From the NCBI GenBank assembly GCA_020848435.1, contig JADLAC010000028.1, positions 1-44,340 of the forward strand: a stretch of 44,340 nt of DNA. Direction: 5' to 3'. Of this stretch, positions 27,107 to 35,168 are shown one piece after another (position 1 is the stretch's first letter; the number at the start of each line of letters is the position of its first letter). The position numbers and the translations under genes are program-made. Below the pieces are notes generated by a model that worked only from the letters and a program-made list of their open reading frames with translations, was not told the origin of the DNA and did no database searches. Source of the DNA: Burkholderiales bacterium. Lineage in GTDB: Bacteria > Pseudomonadota > Gammaproteobacteria > Burkholderiales > WYBJ01.

Positions 27107-29143
27107 ATGGATACCGCCGCCTTTGCGCCCGCTCAGCTTGCGGTCGGGGTCGCGGTGTTCTGGCTCTCGATTGCCGCGGCGAGCCTGTTCGAATCCGAGC
27201 GGCTGCGGCTGGTCAATCGCGTATTGTTTCCGGCGGCCGCGGCTGCCTCGCTCGCGCTCGCCGTCATCGGCGTGCGCGCGATCGCAGAGCCGGCGCAGAC
27301 GTTGCTACTGCCGCTCGGTCTGCCCGGGCTGCCCTTTCACCTGCGCCTCGATCCGCTCGCTGGCTTCTTTCTGTTCCTGCTCGGGATAGGCGCGGCCGGG
27401 ATCTCGATTTACGCGGCCGGCTACTTCGAGCGCGAGACGCCGCAACGGCTGCGGTTGATCGGCTTGCAGTATCACGTGTTCCTCGCCGCGATGGCGCTGG
27501 TGGTATTGGCCGACGATGCCTATCTCTTCATGGTGGCGTGGGAAAGCATGGCGATCGCGTCGTATTTCCTGGTCACGACCGACCATCGCCTGGCGCACAT
27601 CCGCGCGGCCGGCTTTCTATACCTGCTCATCGCGCACGTGGGTGCGATCGCCATCCTCTTGTGCTTTGGCATATTGCAGGGCGGCGGCGGGATCGAGGAG
27701 TACACCTTCGATGCGCTGCGCCGCGCCGAGCTGACGCCTTTCTGGGCCACGATCGCTTTCGTGCTCGCGTTCGCCGGCTTCGGCGCGAAGGCCGGGATGA
27801 TGCCCTTGCACGCCTGGCTGCCCGAGGCGCACCCGGCGGCGCCTTCGCCCGTGTCGGCCCTCATGAGCGGCATCATGCTCAAGACCGCAATCTACGGCAT
27901 GGTGCGCGTGATCTACGATCTGATCGGCAACGTGACCTGGCAGTGGGGCCTCACGGTGGCGATCACCGGCGCGCTCACCGCGCTCTTCGGCGTCCTGTAC
28001 GCGTTGATGCAGCACGACCTGAAGCGGTTGCTCGCCTACCACTCGGTCGAGAACATCGGCATCATCCTGATCGGCATCGGCCTGTCGATGGTGTTTCTCG
28101 CCACGGGCCATCCGGCGGCAGCTACGCTCGGCTTGATCGCGGGCCTGTATCACACGCTCAACCACGCCGTATTCAAGGGCCTGCTGTTCCTCGGCGCGGG
28201 CTCGATCCTGCATTCGACCGGCCTGCGCGACCTGAACGACATGGGCGGGCTCATCCGCCGCATGCCGGCCACCGCGGCCTACTTCCTGGTCGGGGCGCTG
28301 GCGATTTCCGCGCTGCCGCCGCTGAACGGCTTCGTCTCCGAGTGGCTCACCTTCCAGAGCGCGTTGCAGGCCGTGCGCCTGTCGGACGGCGTGCTGCGTA
28401 GCCTCGTGCCGCTGATCGCGGCGATGTTGGCGCTCGCCGGCGCGCTGACGGCCATGTGCTTCGTCAAGGTCTACGGCATCGCTTTCCTCGGCCAGCGGCG
28501 CGAGCCGCGGCATGCACCCCACGCGGGCCAACATTCGGGCGGCGATGCCGGTGTCCTAGAGCGACTGGGCATGGGCTGGCTGGCGCTGTGGTGCCTGGTG
28601 CTCGGCATATTTCCGAGCACGGTGGTGAGCCTGCTCGATCGCGTCGCGGTTTCCGTGATGGGCTCCGGTCTGCCGCAGGCCGCGCTCGATTCGGGCTGGC
28701 TGTGGCTGGTGCCGGTACGCGCCGAGGAGGCGAGCTATGCGCCGCTCATATTCCTCGTAACCGTCCTGGCCGTGTTCGGGCTCACCTTTGCCGGCGTGCG
28801 TTGGATTTGGCATGGGCGGCTGCGGCGAGCCCCGCCGTGGGATTGCGGCTTCCCCGAGCAGAGCGCGCGCATGCAGGATACGGCGGACGCCTTCGGCCAG
28901 CCCATCCGCTGGATCTTCGGGCCCATATACCGCATTCGCACGCGCGCGCCATCGCCCGAGGATGCGCAGCCCAGATTCGATCTCAAGGTCGAGGACCGGC
29001 TCTGGTACGCGCTCTACTTGCCGATCGCGCGCCTGGTCGAGTACGTCTCGGCGCGGGTGGGTTGGCTGCAGCAGGGACGCATCAGCATCTACTTGCTCTA
29101 CAGCTTCGTAACCTTGATCGCGCTCTTGCTGTTCGTCCGATGA
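27107..29143 (+). CDS. hyfB: Hydrogenase-4-type antiporter subunit B (HyfB, NuoL/Mrp-like)
   Basis: A 678-residue polytopic inner-membrane protein with about 15-16 hydrophobic helices, related to complex I NuoL/M/N and Mrp antiporters. It should form part of the ion-translocating arm. Key ionisable residues are kept: Glu in VAWESMAIASYF, Lys in FGAKAGMMPLHAWLPEAHP, and Lys/His around KRLLAYHSVENIG and KGLLFLGAG. The C-terminus has CGFPEQSARMQDTADAFGQP, typical of HyfB/HycC. ATG 27107 lacks a strong ribosome site. The last codons overlap the next gene as ATGA (29140-29143). First gene of a six-gene operon. Confidence 0.92.
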   Translation: MDTAAFAPAQLAVGVAVFWLSIAAASLFESERLRLVNRVLFPAAAAASLALAVIGVRAIAEPAQTLLLPLGLPGLPFHLRLDPLAGFFLFLLGIGAAGISIYAAGYFERETPQRLRLIGLQYHVFLAAMALVVLADDAYLFMVAWESMAIASYFLVTTDHRLAHIRAAGFLYLLIAHVGAIAILLCFGILQGGGGIEEYTFDALRRAELTPFWATIAFVLAFAGFGAKAGMMPLHAWLPEAHPAAPSPVSALMSGIMLKTAIYGMVRVIYDLIGNVTWQWGLTVAITGALTALFGVLYALMQHDLKRLLAYHSVENIGIILIGIGLSMVFLATGHPAAATLGLIAGLYHTLNHAVFKGLLFLGAGSILHSTGLRDLNDMGGLIRRMPATAAYFLVGALAISALPPLNGFVSEWLTFQSALQAVRLSDGVLRSLVPLIAAMLALAGALTAMCFVKVYGIAFLGQRREPRHAPHAGQHSGGDAGVLERLGMGWLALWCLVLGIFPSTVVSLLDRVAVSVMGSGLPQAALDSGWLWLVPVRAEEASYAPLIFLVTVLAVFGLTFAGVRWIWHGRLRRAPPWDCGFPEQSARMQDTADAFGQPIRWIFGPIYRIRTRAPSPEDAQPRFDLKVEDRLWYALYLPIARLVEYVSARVGWLQQGRISIYLLYSFVTLIALLLFVR

Positions 29144-30090
29144 TCGACGCCGCAGCCATCGCCTTCCAGATCGTCCAGTCCATCTTCGTGGCGGCGACCG
29201 CGCCGTTGCTGCTCGGCTGGGTGAATCAATGCCGCTGCTGGCTGCAAAACCGCTCCGGGCCCGGGGTGCTGCAGCCCTATTACGTGTTGGGGCGGCTGTT
29301 CCACAAGGAAGCGGTGCTGGCCGAGAATGCGTCGCCGCTGTTCTGGGCGACCCCCTACATCCTTTTCGGCTGCATGTGGCTCGCCGGGGGCATCGTGCCC
29401 GTGCTCGCGACCGATCTGCCGTTCGCGCCCGCCGCGGACATCATCGCGCTGGTCGGGGTGTTCGCGCTCGCGCGCGTGTTCATCTCGCTCGCGGCGCTGG
29501 ACATCGGTACCTCGTTCGGCGGGCTGGGGGCGCGGCGGGAAATGCTGGTGGGCTTTCTCGCCGAGCCGGCGATGCTGATGACGCTCTTCACCGCGGCCTT
29601 CATCAGCGGCTCGACCCAGCTCACGACCATCGTGGAGTCGCTCGCGCGGCGCGAGTTCGCGATCTATCCCAGCCTCGCCTTCGCCGCGGTGGCTTTTCTC
29701 ATGGTGCTGCTGGCGGAGAACGCGCGCATTCCCGTCGACAATCCCGCCACTCATCTCGAGCTCACCATGATTCACGAGGCGATGATTCTCGAATACTCCG
29801 CGCGCCACCTGGCCTTGATCGAATGGGCCTCGGCGATCAAGCTCTATGCCTACATGACGATCGGCTTGGCGCTGTTCGTGCCCTGGGGTATCGCGCAGGG
29901 CGGCAACTGGCCGGCGCTGCCGTTCGCGCTCGCCGCGCTCGCGCTGAAGCTCGTGGTCGCGGGGGCGGGGCTCGCGCTGATCGAAACGGTATCGGCGAAA
30001 TTCCGTGTCTTCCGCGCCCCGGAGTTTCTCTCCACGGCGTTCCTGTTGGCCGTGCTCGGCATGCTGATCCATTTCCTCGTCGGGCAATGA
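29140..30090 (+). CDS. hyfC: Hydrogenase-4-type membrane anchor subunit C (HyfC/HycD, NuoH-like)
   Basis: A 316-residue protein with about eight membrane helices, of the NuoH/HycD family that docks the soluble arm to the membrane arm. Signatures: QNRSGPGVLQPYYVLGRLF HKE near the N-terminus, FGGLGARREML on a cytoplasmic loop, and ENARIPVDNPATHLELTMIHE with conserved acidic residues, followed by MILEYSARHLALIEW. The start ATG overlaps the preceding TGA by 4 bases, so translation is coupled to hyfB. Confidence 0.93.
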   Translation: MIDAAAIAFQIVQSIFVAATAPLLLGWVNQCRCWLQNRSGPGVLQPYYVLGRLFHKEAVLAENASPLFWATPYILFGCMWLAGGIVPVLATDLPFAPAADIIALVGVFALARVFISLAALDIGTSFGGLGARREMLVGFLAEPAMLMTLFTAAFISGSTQLTTIVESLARREFAIYPSLAFAAVAFLMVLLAENARIPVDNPATHLELTMIHEAMILEYSARHLALIEWASAIKLYAYMTIGLALFVPWGIAQGGNWPALPFALAALALKLVVAGAGLALIETVSAKFRVFRAPEFLSTAFLLAVLGMLIHFLVGQ

Positions 30091-30091
30091 C

Positions 30092-30751
30092 ATGGCGCCT
30101 CTGAGCCTGCAACTGGTCAACCTGCTCGCGGCCGTGCTGCTGCTGATCGCCTTCGCCATGCTCTCGCAGCGCCGGGTGCTCTCCCTCATTCGCCTGTTCG
30201 CCTGGCAGGGCGCCGCGCTCGCCGCTTCCACCATCGTGGTCGCCCACAGCATGAGCCAGCCGCACTTGTATGTCTCCGCGGTCATGACGATCGTATTGAA
30301 GGTGCTGTTCCTGCCGTGGTTCCTGCACCGGCTCATCGACCGGCTGAACGTGCGCTGGGACGTGGAGACGCTCATCAACATTCCGGCCACCATGCTGGTC
30401 GGCATAGGGCTCGCGATTTTCGCCTTCGCGCTGGCCACGCCGATATCGGAGATGGCGAGCACCGTCACCCGGTCGACGCTCGGCATCGCGCTCGCAAGCG
30501 TGCTGCTGTCGTTCTTGATGATGATCGTGCGCCGCAAGGCGGTGCCGCAGGTGATCGGCTTTCTCGCCATGGAAAACGGGCTGTTCTTCGCCGCGACCAG
30601 CGCGACCTACGGCATGCCCCTGGTGGTCGAAATGGGTGTCGCACTCGATGTGCTGGTGGGTGCGTTCGTATTCGGCATTTTCTTCTTCCATATCCGCGAG
30701 ACCTTCGATTCGCTCGACATACGTCACATGGAAAAGCTCAAGCAGGACTAG
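30092..30751 (+). CDS. hyfE: Hydrogenase-4-type membrane subunit E (HyfE, NuoK-like)
   Basis: A 219-residue protein with about six membrane helices, close to the length of E. coli HyfE (216). The C-terminal half is NuoK-like (FLAMENGLFFAATSATYGMP with a membrane Glu, then VVEMGVALDVLVGAFVFG). Formate hydrogenlyase-1 lacks this subunit, whereas hydrogenase-4 and related complexes have it. It starts one base after the hyfC stop. It should be part of the ion-pumping arm. Confidence 0.9.
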   Translation: MAPLSLQLVNLLAAVLLLIAFAMLSQRRVLSLIRLFAWQGAALAASTIVVAHSMSQPHLYVSAVMTIVLKVLFLPWFLHRLIDRLNVRWDVETLINIPATMLVGIGLAIFAFALATPISEMASTVTRSTLGIALASVLLSFLMMIVRRKAVPQVIGFLAMENGLFFAATSATYGMPLVVEMGVALDVLVGAFVFGIFFFHIRETFDSLDIRHMEKLKQD

Positions 30752-30805
30752 CTAGGACGGCCGATGCAGCGACGAACACCGGACTCGGGACACTAGGAAT
30801 CGCGC

Positions 30806-32254
30806 GTGGAGATCTTCTGGGTTCTCGCCATTCCGCTCGCCGGCGCCGGCGTGCTCGCCTTCGCCGGTCACCGCCGCTGGGCGGGGGAATTGAATGGCGC
30901 CTTCAGCTTCGCGACCTTGGCGGCTTCGGCGGCGCTCGTCGCACGCGTGGTGAGCAGCGGGCCGTTGACGGCCTTCGACGAGCAATTCTTCGTCGACCCC
31001 TTCAACGTGTTCCTGGTCGCGCTCACCGCCCTGGTCGCATTCACCACCGCCTTGTTCAGCCGCCCCTACATGCGCATCGAGCAGGAACACGGCCGCGTCA
31101 GTGCGGCTCGGCTGCGCTTGTATCACGCGGCCTACCAGTTGTTCACCTTCACGATGCTGCTGTCGCTGCTCACCAACAACGTCGGCATCCTGTGGGTGGC
31201 GATGGAGGGCGCGACGCTTTCCACCGTGCTGCTGGTGAGCCTGTACCGCACGCCCGCGAGCCTGGAAGCAGCCTGGAAATACTTCATCCTCTGCGGTGTC
31301 GGCATCGCGCAAGCGCTGTTCGGCACGATACTGCTGTACTTCGCCGCCGAGAAGGTGCTGGGCGGGGGCACGACCTCGCTGCTGTGGACGCATCTGTACG
31401 AGGTGCGCGGCGAGCTCGAGCCGACGGTGCTCTCGCTCGCCTTCGTCTTCCTGCTCGTGGGCTACGGCACCAAGGTGGGACTGGTGCCGCTGCACAACTG
31501 GCTGCCCGACGCGCATGCTGAAGGTCCGACGCCGATCTCGGCCGTGCTCTCGGGGCTATTGCTCAACGTCGCGCTGTACGCGGTGGTGCGCAGCAAGGTG
31601 CTGGTCGACGGCTCGCTCGCAGCCAATTTCTCCGGCGCGCTGATGATGGGCTTCGGCCTGCTCTCGGTGGTGATCGCCGCGCTGTTCCTGTCGCGCCAGC
31701 GCGACATCAAGCGCATGTTCGCCTACTCTTCGGTCGAGCACATGGGCATCATCACGTTCGCCTTCGGCATGGGCGGCGCGGTGGCGGCGTTCGCGGGGCT
31801 GCTGCACATGACGGTGCATTCGCTCACGAAGTCGGCGATCTTCTTCACCGTGGGTCATGCCGCGCAGAAGACGGGCACCCAGAACATGAACGACATACGC
31901 GGGCTGATCGAGATCAATCCCGCGATCGGCTGGGGTCTTGCGCTCGGCACGCTGGCCATATTGGGCGTGCCCCCGTTCGGCGTGTTCGCGGCCGAGTTCA
32001 TGATCCTCACCACCGCGATGCACGAGCACTCGTGGGCGACGCCGTTCCTGCTGTTCGCCCTCGGTGTCGCGTTCGCCGCGGTCTTCGGCAAGGTGCAGCC
32101 GATGGTGTTCGGCGAGACGACGGCGAAGCGCCTGCCGCATCCGCCCGCGCTCCTGCCCGTGTTCGTGCACCTGGCGCTGGTGCTGATGCTGGGACTGTAC
32201 ATACCGCCGTACCTGGAGCAGTGGTATCGCCAGGCGGCCGCACTGATCGGCTGA
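30806..32254 (+). CDS. hyfF: Hydrogenase-4-type antiporter subunit F (HyfF, NuoL/N-like)
   Basis: A 482-residue second antiporter-like subunit with about 13-14 helices. Key residues are conserved: Glu in VAMEGATLSTVLL, Lys in GTKVGLVPLHNWLPDAH and Lys in DIKRMFAYSSVEHMG. With HyfB and HyfE it makes a membrane arm with at least two antiporter modules. The start is GTG 30806 with AGGA 7 bases upstream. A 54-base gap separates it from hyfE, the widest in the operon. Confidence 0.92.
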   Translation: MEIFWVLAIPLAGAGVLAFAGHRRWAGELNGAFSFATLAASAALVARVVSSGPLTAFDEQFFVDPFNVFLVALTALVAFTTALFSRPYMRIEQEHGRVSAARLRLYHAAYQLFTFTMLLSLLTNNVGILWVAMEGATLSTVLLVSLYRTPASLEAAWKYFILCGVGIAQALFGTILLYFAAEKVLGGGTTSLLWTHLYEVRGELEPTVLSLAFVFLLVGYGTKVGLVPLHNWLPDAHAEGPTPISAVLSGLLLNVALYAVVRSKVLVDGSLAANFSGALMMGFGLLSVVIAALFLSRQRDIKRMFAYSSVEHMGIITFAFGMGGAVAAFAGLLHMTVHSLTKSAIFFTVGHAAQKTGTQNMNDIRGLIEINPAIGWGLALGTLAILGVPPFGVFAAEFMILTTAMHEHSWATPFLLFALGVAFAAVFGKVQPMVFGETTAKRLPHPPALLPVFVHLALVLMLGLYIPPYLEQWYRQAAALIG

Positions 32255-32258
32255 TCGC

Positions 32259-33812
32259 ATGACCATCAGCGTAACGGCAAGCGATATCGCCACCGCGTCG
32301 ATTCCCGGTGCGGTCAAGGCGCGCCGCGCGCGCGTGTCCGCCGCCGGCCTGCGCGCGGCTTGCGATCGTGTTCGGGCCGAGGGCGGCAGGCTCATCGCGC
32401 TGTGGGGTTGCGACGATACCGATCTCGGAGCGGGCTACGTGCTCAACGTCGCGCTATTGGATCGCGATGGCCTGCTCTGTCTCGGCCTGCCGCTGCCCGC
32501 CGAGCATCCGCATTACCCGAGCATCGCGGATCTGTTTCCGGCGGCGATCCGCATGCAGCGCTCGGCTTACGATCTGCTCGGCTTGCACGCGCAAGGCAGC
32601 CCCGATTCGCGCAAGTGGCTGCGGCACGGCGCCTGGCCGGGCGGCGTCTTTCCTTTGCGCAAGAACGTGCCGATCGACGCCGCCTTCGAGCCCGCGCCGG
32701 ATCATTATCCGTTCGTTCGGGTCGAGGGCGAGGGCGTGCACGAGATCCCGGTGGGTCCGGTGCATGCGGGAACGATCGAGCCCGGCCACTTCCGCTTTTC
32801 GATCGTGGGCGAGGCCGTGTTGCGGCTCGAGCAGCGCCTGGGCTACAAGCACAAGGGCATCGAGAAACGCGCCGAAGGCATGTCGCTCGAGCACTGCGCG
32901 CGCTTGGCCGGGCGCGTGAGCGGCGATTCCACGGTGGCTTATGCCTGGGCGTACGCGCAGGCGGTCGAGAGCCTCGCCGGTGTGCGGGTTCCGGCGCGCG
33001 CGCTGTGGCTGCGCGCCATCGCGCTGGAGCTCGAGCGCGTGCACAACCATCTGGGCGACCTCGGCTATCTCGGTAACGACGTCGCGCTTGCCTTCGGCTT
33101 CTTCCAGTTCTGGCGCCTGAAGGAGCTGGTATTGCGGCTCAATGCATCGATCTTTGGCCATCGCTACTTGATGGACTACATCGTGCCCGGAGGCGTGGCG
33201 CGCGACCTCCCGCTCGAGGCGCCAGGGAAGCTCGCCGAGTTGGCCGCTGCGCTGGAAGCGGAGCTGCGCACGCTGCGCGGGGTGTACGACGAGCACGCCG
33301 GCGCGCAAGATCGTTTCATCGGCGCCGGCCGGGTGGCGCCCGAGCTCGCGCAGCGACTGGGCCTCACGGGCATGGCGGGCCGCGCGAGCGGGCTCGCCTG
33401 CGATCTGAGGGTCGATCACCCGATTGCACCCTACGACCAGCTCGATGTGCGCATGGCCACGCATGACCGGGGCGATGTGGCCGCACGGGTCGCGGTGCGC
33501 TTCGACGAGGTGTTCGAATCGCTGCGTCTCGTCGGGGCGATGCTCGGGCAGGCGGTCGCGGGCGCGGTGAATGTGCCCTTGCCCGTTGCGCCCGCGCACG
33601 GATTTGGCGTCGGCATGGTCGAAGGCTGGCGCGGGGAAGTGTTGGTCGCGCTCGAAACCGGCGCGGGCGGAAACGTGCGGCGGCTGCATCCGCACGATCC
33701 GTCATGGCAGAACTGGCCGCTGCTCGAGCGCGCCGTCATCGACAACATCGTGCCGGATTTTCCGCTCATCAACAAATCCTTCAACCTGAGCTATAGCGCT
33801 CAGGACTTGTAG
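32259..33812 (+). CDS. hyfG: Hydrogenase-4-type large subunit G, NiFe ligands lost (NuoCD-like)
   Basis: A 517-residue fusion of a NuoC-like domain (about 1-150; SAYDLLGLHAQGSPDSRKW) and a NuoD/HycE-like domain. In HycE the catalytic Ni sits on Cys of DRVCGIC and of DPCYSC. Here the first motif reads GRVSGDS, so Ser221 and Ser224 replace both cysteines. The second reads NLSYSA, so Ser511 and Ala514 replace the other two. The chain ends three residues later and lacks the C-terminal tail normally removed by a protease. Flanking residues align well (EPGHFRF, ERVHNHLGDLG, NWPLLERAVIDN), so this is not a misread frame. The protein is probably structural or redox-coupling rather than H2-active, as in Ehr complexes. 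Confidence 0.92.
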   Translation: MTISVTASDIATASIPGAVKARRARVSAAGLRAACDRVRAEGGRLIALWGCDDTDLGAGYVLNVALLDRDGLLCLGLPLPAEHPHYPSIADLFPAAIRMQRSAYDLLGLHAQGSPDSRKWLRHGAWPGGVFPLRKNVPIDAAFEPAPDHYPFVRVEGEGVHEIPVGPVHAGTIEPGHFRFSIVGEAVLRLEQRLGYKHKGIEKRAEGMSLEHCARLAGRVSGDSTVAYAWAYAQAVESLAGVRVPARALWLRAIALELERVHNHLGDLGYLGNDVALAFGFFQFWRLKELVLRLNASIFGHRYLMDYIVPGGVARDLPLEAPGKLAELAAALEAELRTLRGVYDEHAGAQDRFIGAGRVAPELAQRLGLTGMAGRASGLACDLRVDHPIAPYDQLDVRMATHDRGDVAARVAVRFDEVFESLRLVGAMLGQAVAGAVNVPLPVAPAHGFGVGMVEGWRGEVLVALETGAGGNVRRLHPHDPSWQNWPLLERAVIDNIVPDFPLINKSFNLSYSAQDL

Positions 33813-33821
33813 CGCGCCGCC

Positions 33822-34337
33822 ATGTACACCTTACTCAAGCAGATCGCGACAGTGGGCATCGTATCGGAGCCGCCGCCCGAGGCCGACGAGGCGCTGCGCG
33901 TGACGCGAAGCCGGCTGGACGATGCCATCCTGAAGCAGTTCGGCCGCTCGCTCGCGATCCGCCACGTCGATGCGGGTTCGTGCAACGGCTGCGAGCTCGA
34001 GATCCACATGGCGCAGGCCGCGCACTACAACCTCGAGGGTCTAGGGATACGCTTCGTTGCAAGCCCCAGGCACGCCGACATGCTACTCGTGACCGGGCCG
34101 GTCTCGCGTCACATGGCCGTGGCGCTGCGCCGCACCTACGATGCGACCCCGGATCCCAAGCTCGTGGTCGCCATCGGCGATTGCGGCTGCTGCGGCGGCA
34201 TCTTCGGCGAGAGCTATGCGTCGTGCGGGCGCGTGTCGAACGTGATCCCCGTCGATGTCGCAGTGCCGGGATGCCCGCCGGCGCCGGTTGCGATCATGCA
34301 GGGGATACTGACGGCCATCGCACGGCCGCGGCGCTGA
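33822..34337 (+). CDS. hyfI: Hydrogenase-4-type small subunit I (HyfI, NuoB-like Fe-S protein)
   Basis: A 171-residue soluble subunit with the N2-type [4Fe-4S] ligands kept: GSCNGCELE (two Cys), GDCGCCGG (one, or one of three), and PGCPPAP (one). Other family segments are SPRHADMLLVTGPV and VPVDVAVPGC. It is shorter than HycG/HyfI of E. coli (about 250) and lacks their C-terminal extension, so it is nearer NuoB in size. It starts 9 bases after the hyfG stop. No HyfH/HycF-type ferredoxin subunit accompanies it. A hairpin follows 29 bases after the stop. Confidence 0.92.
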   Translation: MYTLLKQIATVGIVSEPPPEADEALRVTRSRLDDAILKQFGRSLAIRHVDAGSCNGCELEIHMAQAAHYNLEGLGIRFVASPRHADMLLVTGPVSRHMAVALRRTYDATPDPKLVVAIGDCGCCGGIFGESYASCGRVSNVIPVDVAVPGCPPAPVAIMQGILTAIARPRR

Positions 34338-34366
34338 CGCGGAGTTCGCGCCATCGTTCGATCCGG

Positions 34367-34392
34367 CGCCGGACGGGCCGGCGAAGTATTTT
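34367..34392 (+). terminator. Probable rho-independent terminator of the hyf-type operon
   Basis: CGCCGG (34367-34372) pairs with CCGGCG (34378-34383) around a 5-base loop, followed by AAGTATTTTC. It sits 29 bases after the hyfI stop. The stem is short but all-GC, and the following stretch is T-rich for this genome. Confidence 0.45.
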
Positions 34393-34550
34393 CGCTTTGC
34401 TCGACTGGTTACTTGACTGCGGCTTTGCGCTCGCGTTATACGCCACGGTGGCACCACTGCTTTCGTTGCAGGCCGTGGTGAACCTGCACACCGGGCGCCG
34501 CCTAACGAGCTCGTTGGTTGCGGCGCAAACAAAAACAAGGAGGAATTTCC

Positions 34551-35084
34551 ATGCTGTCCGTGCGTTGGTCGTGCGGCCTGCTGCTGGCGGGCGTTTTTTC
34601 GGTCGGGGCTTCAGTGTCTTGCGCGGCGACTTCGATTCGCTATCAGGCTATCGACCTCGCCGATGTGGTCGCAGGCGAGGATCTCTGGCGCTACGCCTAC
34701 ACGGTCTCCGGCAGCTTCGATGCGTTTTACAGCTTCGAGATCCTGTTCGATGCGCAGGCGTTTGCCTCGCTCGAGAGCGCTCCCGCCGCACCGAACACCG
34801 ATTGGCTCGTGTCGGCGGTGCAGCCTGTTCCGGCTATTCCTGTCGATGGTGTGTATTCGGCGCTGGCATTGGTCGCCAATGCGTCGCTCGCTTCGCCTTT
34901 TGAAGTCGCCTTCGTCTGGAACGGTCCGGGCCTTCCCGGCGCGCAGCCGTTCAACGTTCTCGACGACACTTTCGGCTTGGTCGAAAGCGCTACCACGATC
35001 CCGATTCCCGAGCCCCGCATCTATGGGCTGATGGGCGCCGGGTTGTTGTTGCTCGCGCTCCGGTTACGCCGGCGCAGCCGCTAG
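34551..35084 (+). CDS. PEP-CTERM exosortase-substrate protein
   Basis: A 177-residue exported protein. The signal peptide (about 1-25) ends at VSCAA. The middle is a beta-rich, low-cysteine domain of unknown role (YTVSGSFDAFYSFEI). The C-terminus is a full PEP-CTERM sorting tail: IPEP, a hydrophobic helix (GLMGAGLLLLAL) and a basic end (RLRRRSR). Such proteins are cut and anchored or released by an exosortase, usually with exopolysaccharide; no exosortase gene is in the window. AAGGAGG stands 7 bases before ATG 34551. It ends 84 bases before the giant gene on the same strand. Confidence 0.9.
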   Translation: MLSVRWSCGLLLAGVFSVGASVSCAATSIRYQAIDLADVVAGEDLWRYAYTVSGSFDAFYSFEILFDAQAFASLESAPAAPNTDWLVSAVQPVPAIPVDGVYSALALVANASLASPFEVAFVWNGPGLPGAQPFNVLDDTFGLVESATTIPIPEPRIYGLMGAGLLLLALRLRRRSR

Positions 35085-35168
35085 CCGCAGCGCGGGTACT
35101 TCGCCGCCCGCTCAAGGATTTTCTCGTCGTGTAGTCATCGCGTCATCCGATTCGCGGAGGGTTGGCTC

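Noticed and set aside
27107..34337. H2-evolving hydrogenase-4 / formate hydrogenlyase
   Set aside because: All four NiFe-binding cysteines of the large subunit are replaced, and hyp, fdh and ferredoxin-subunit genes are absent from the window, so H2 activity is not supported.
34449..34470. Sigma-54 promoter before the PEP-CTERM gene (TGGCAC then TTGCA)
   Set aside because: The two halves are 11 bases apart instead of 5, so the GG and GC dinucleotides do not have the 10-base spacing sigma-54 needs.
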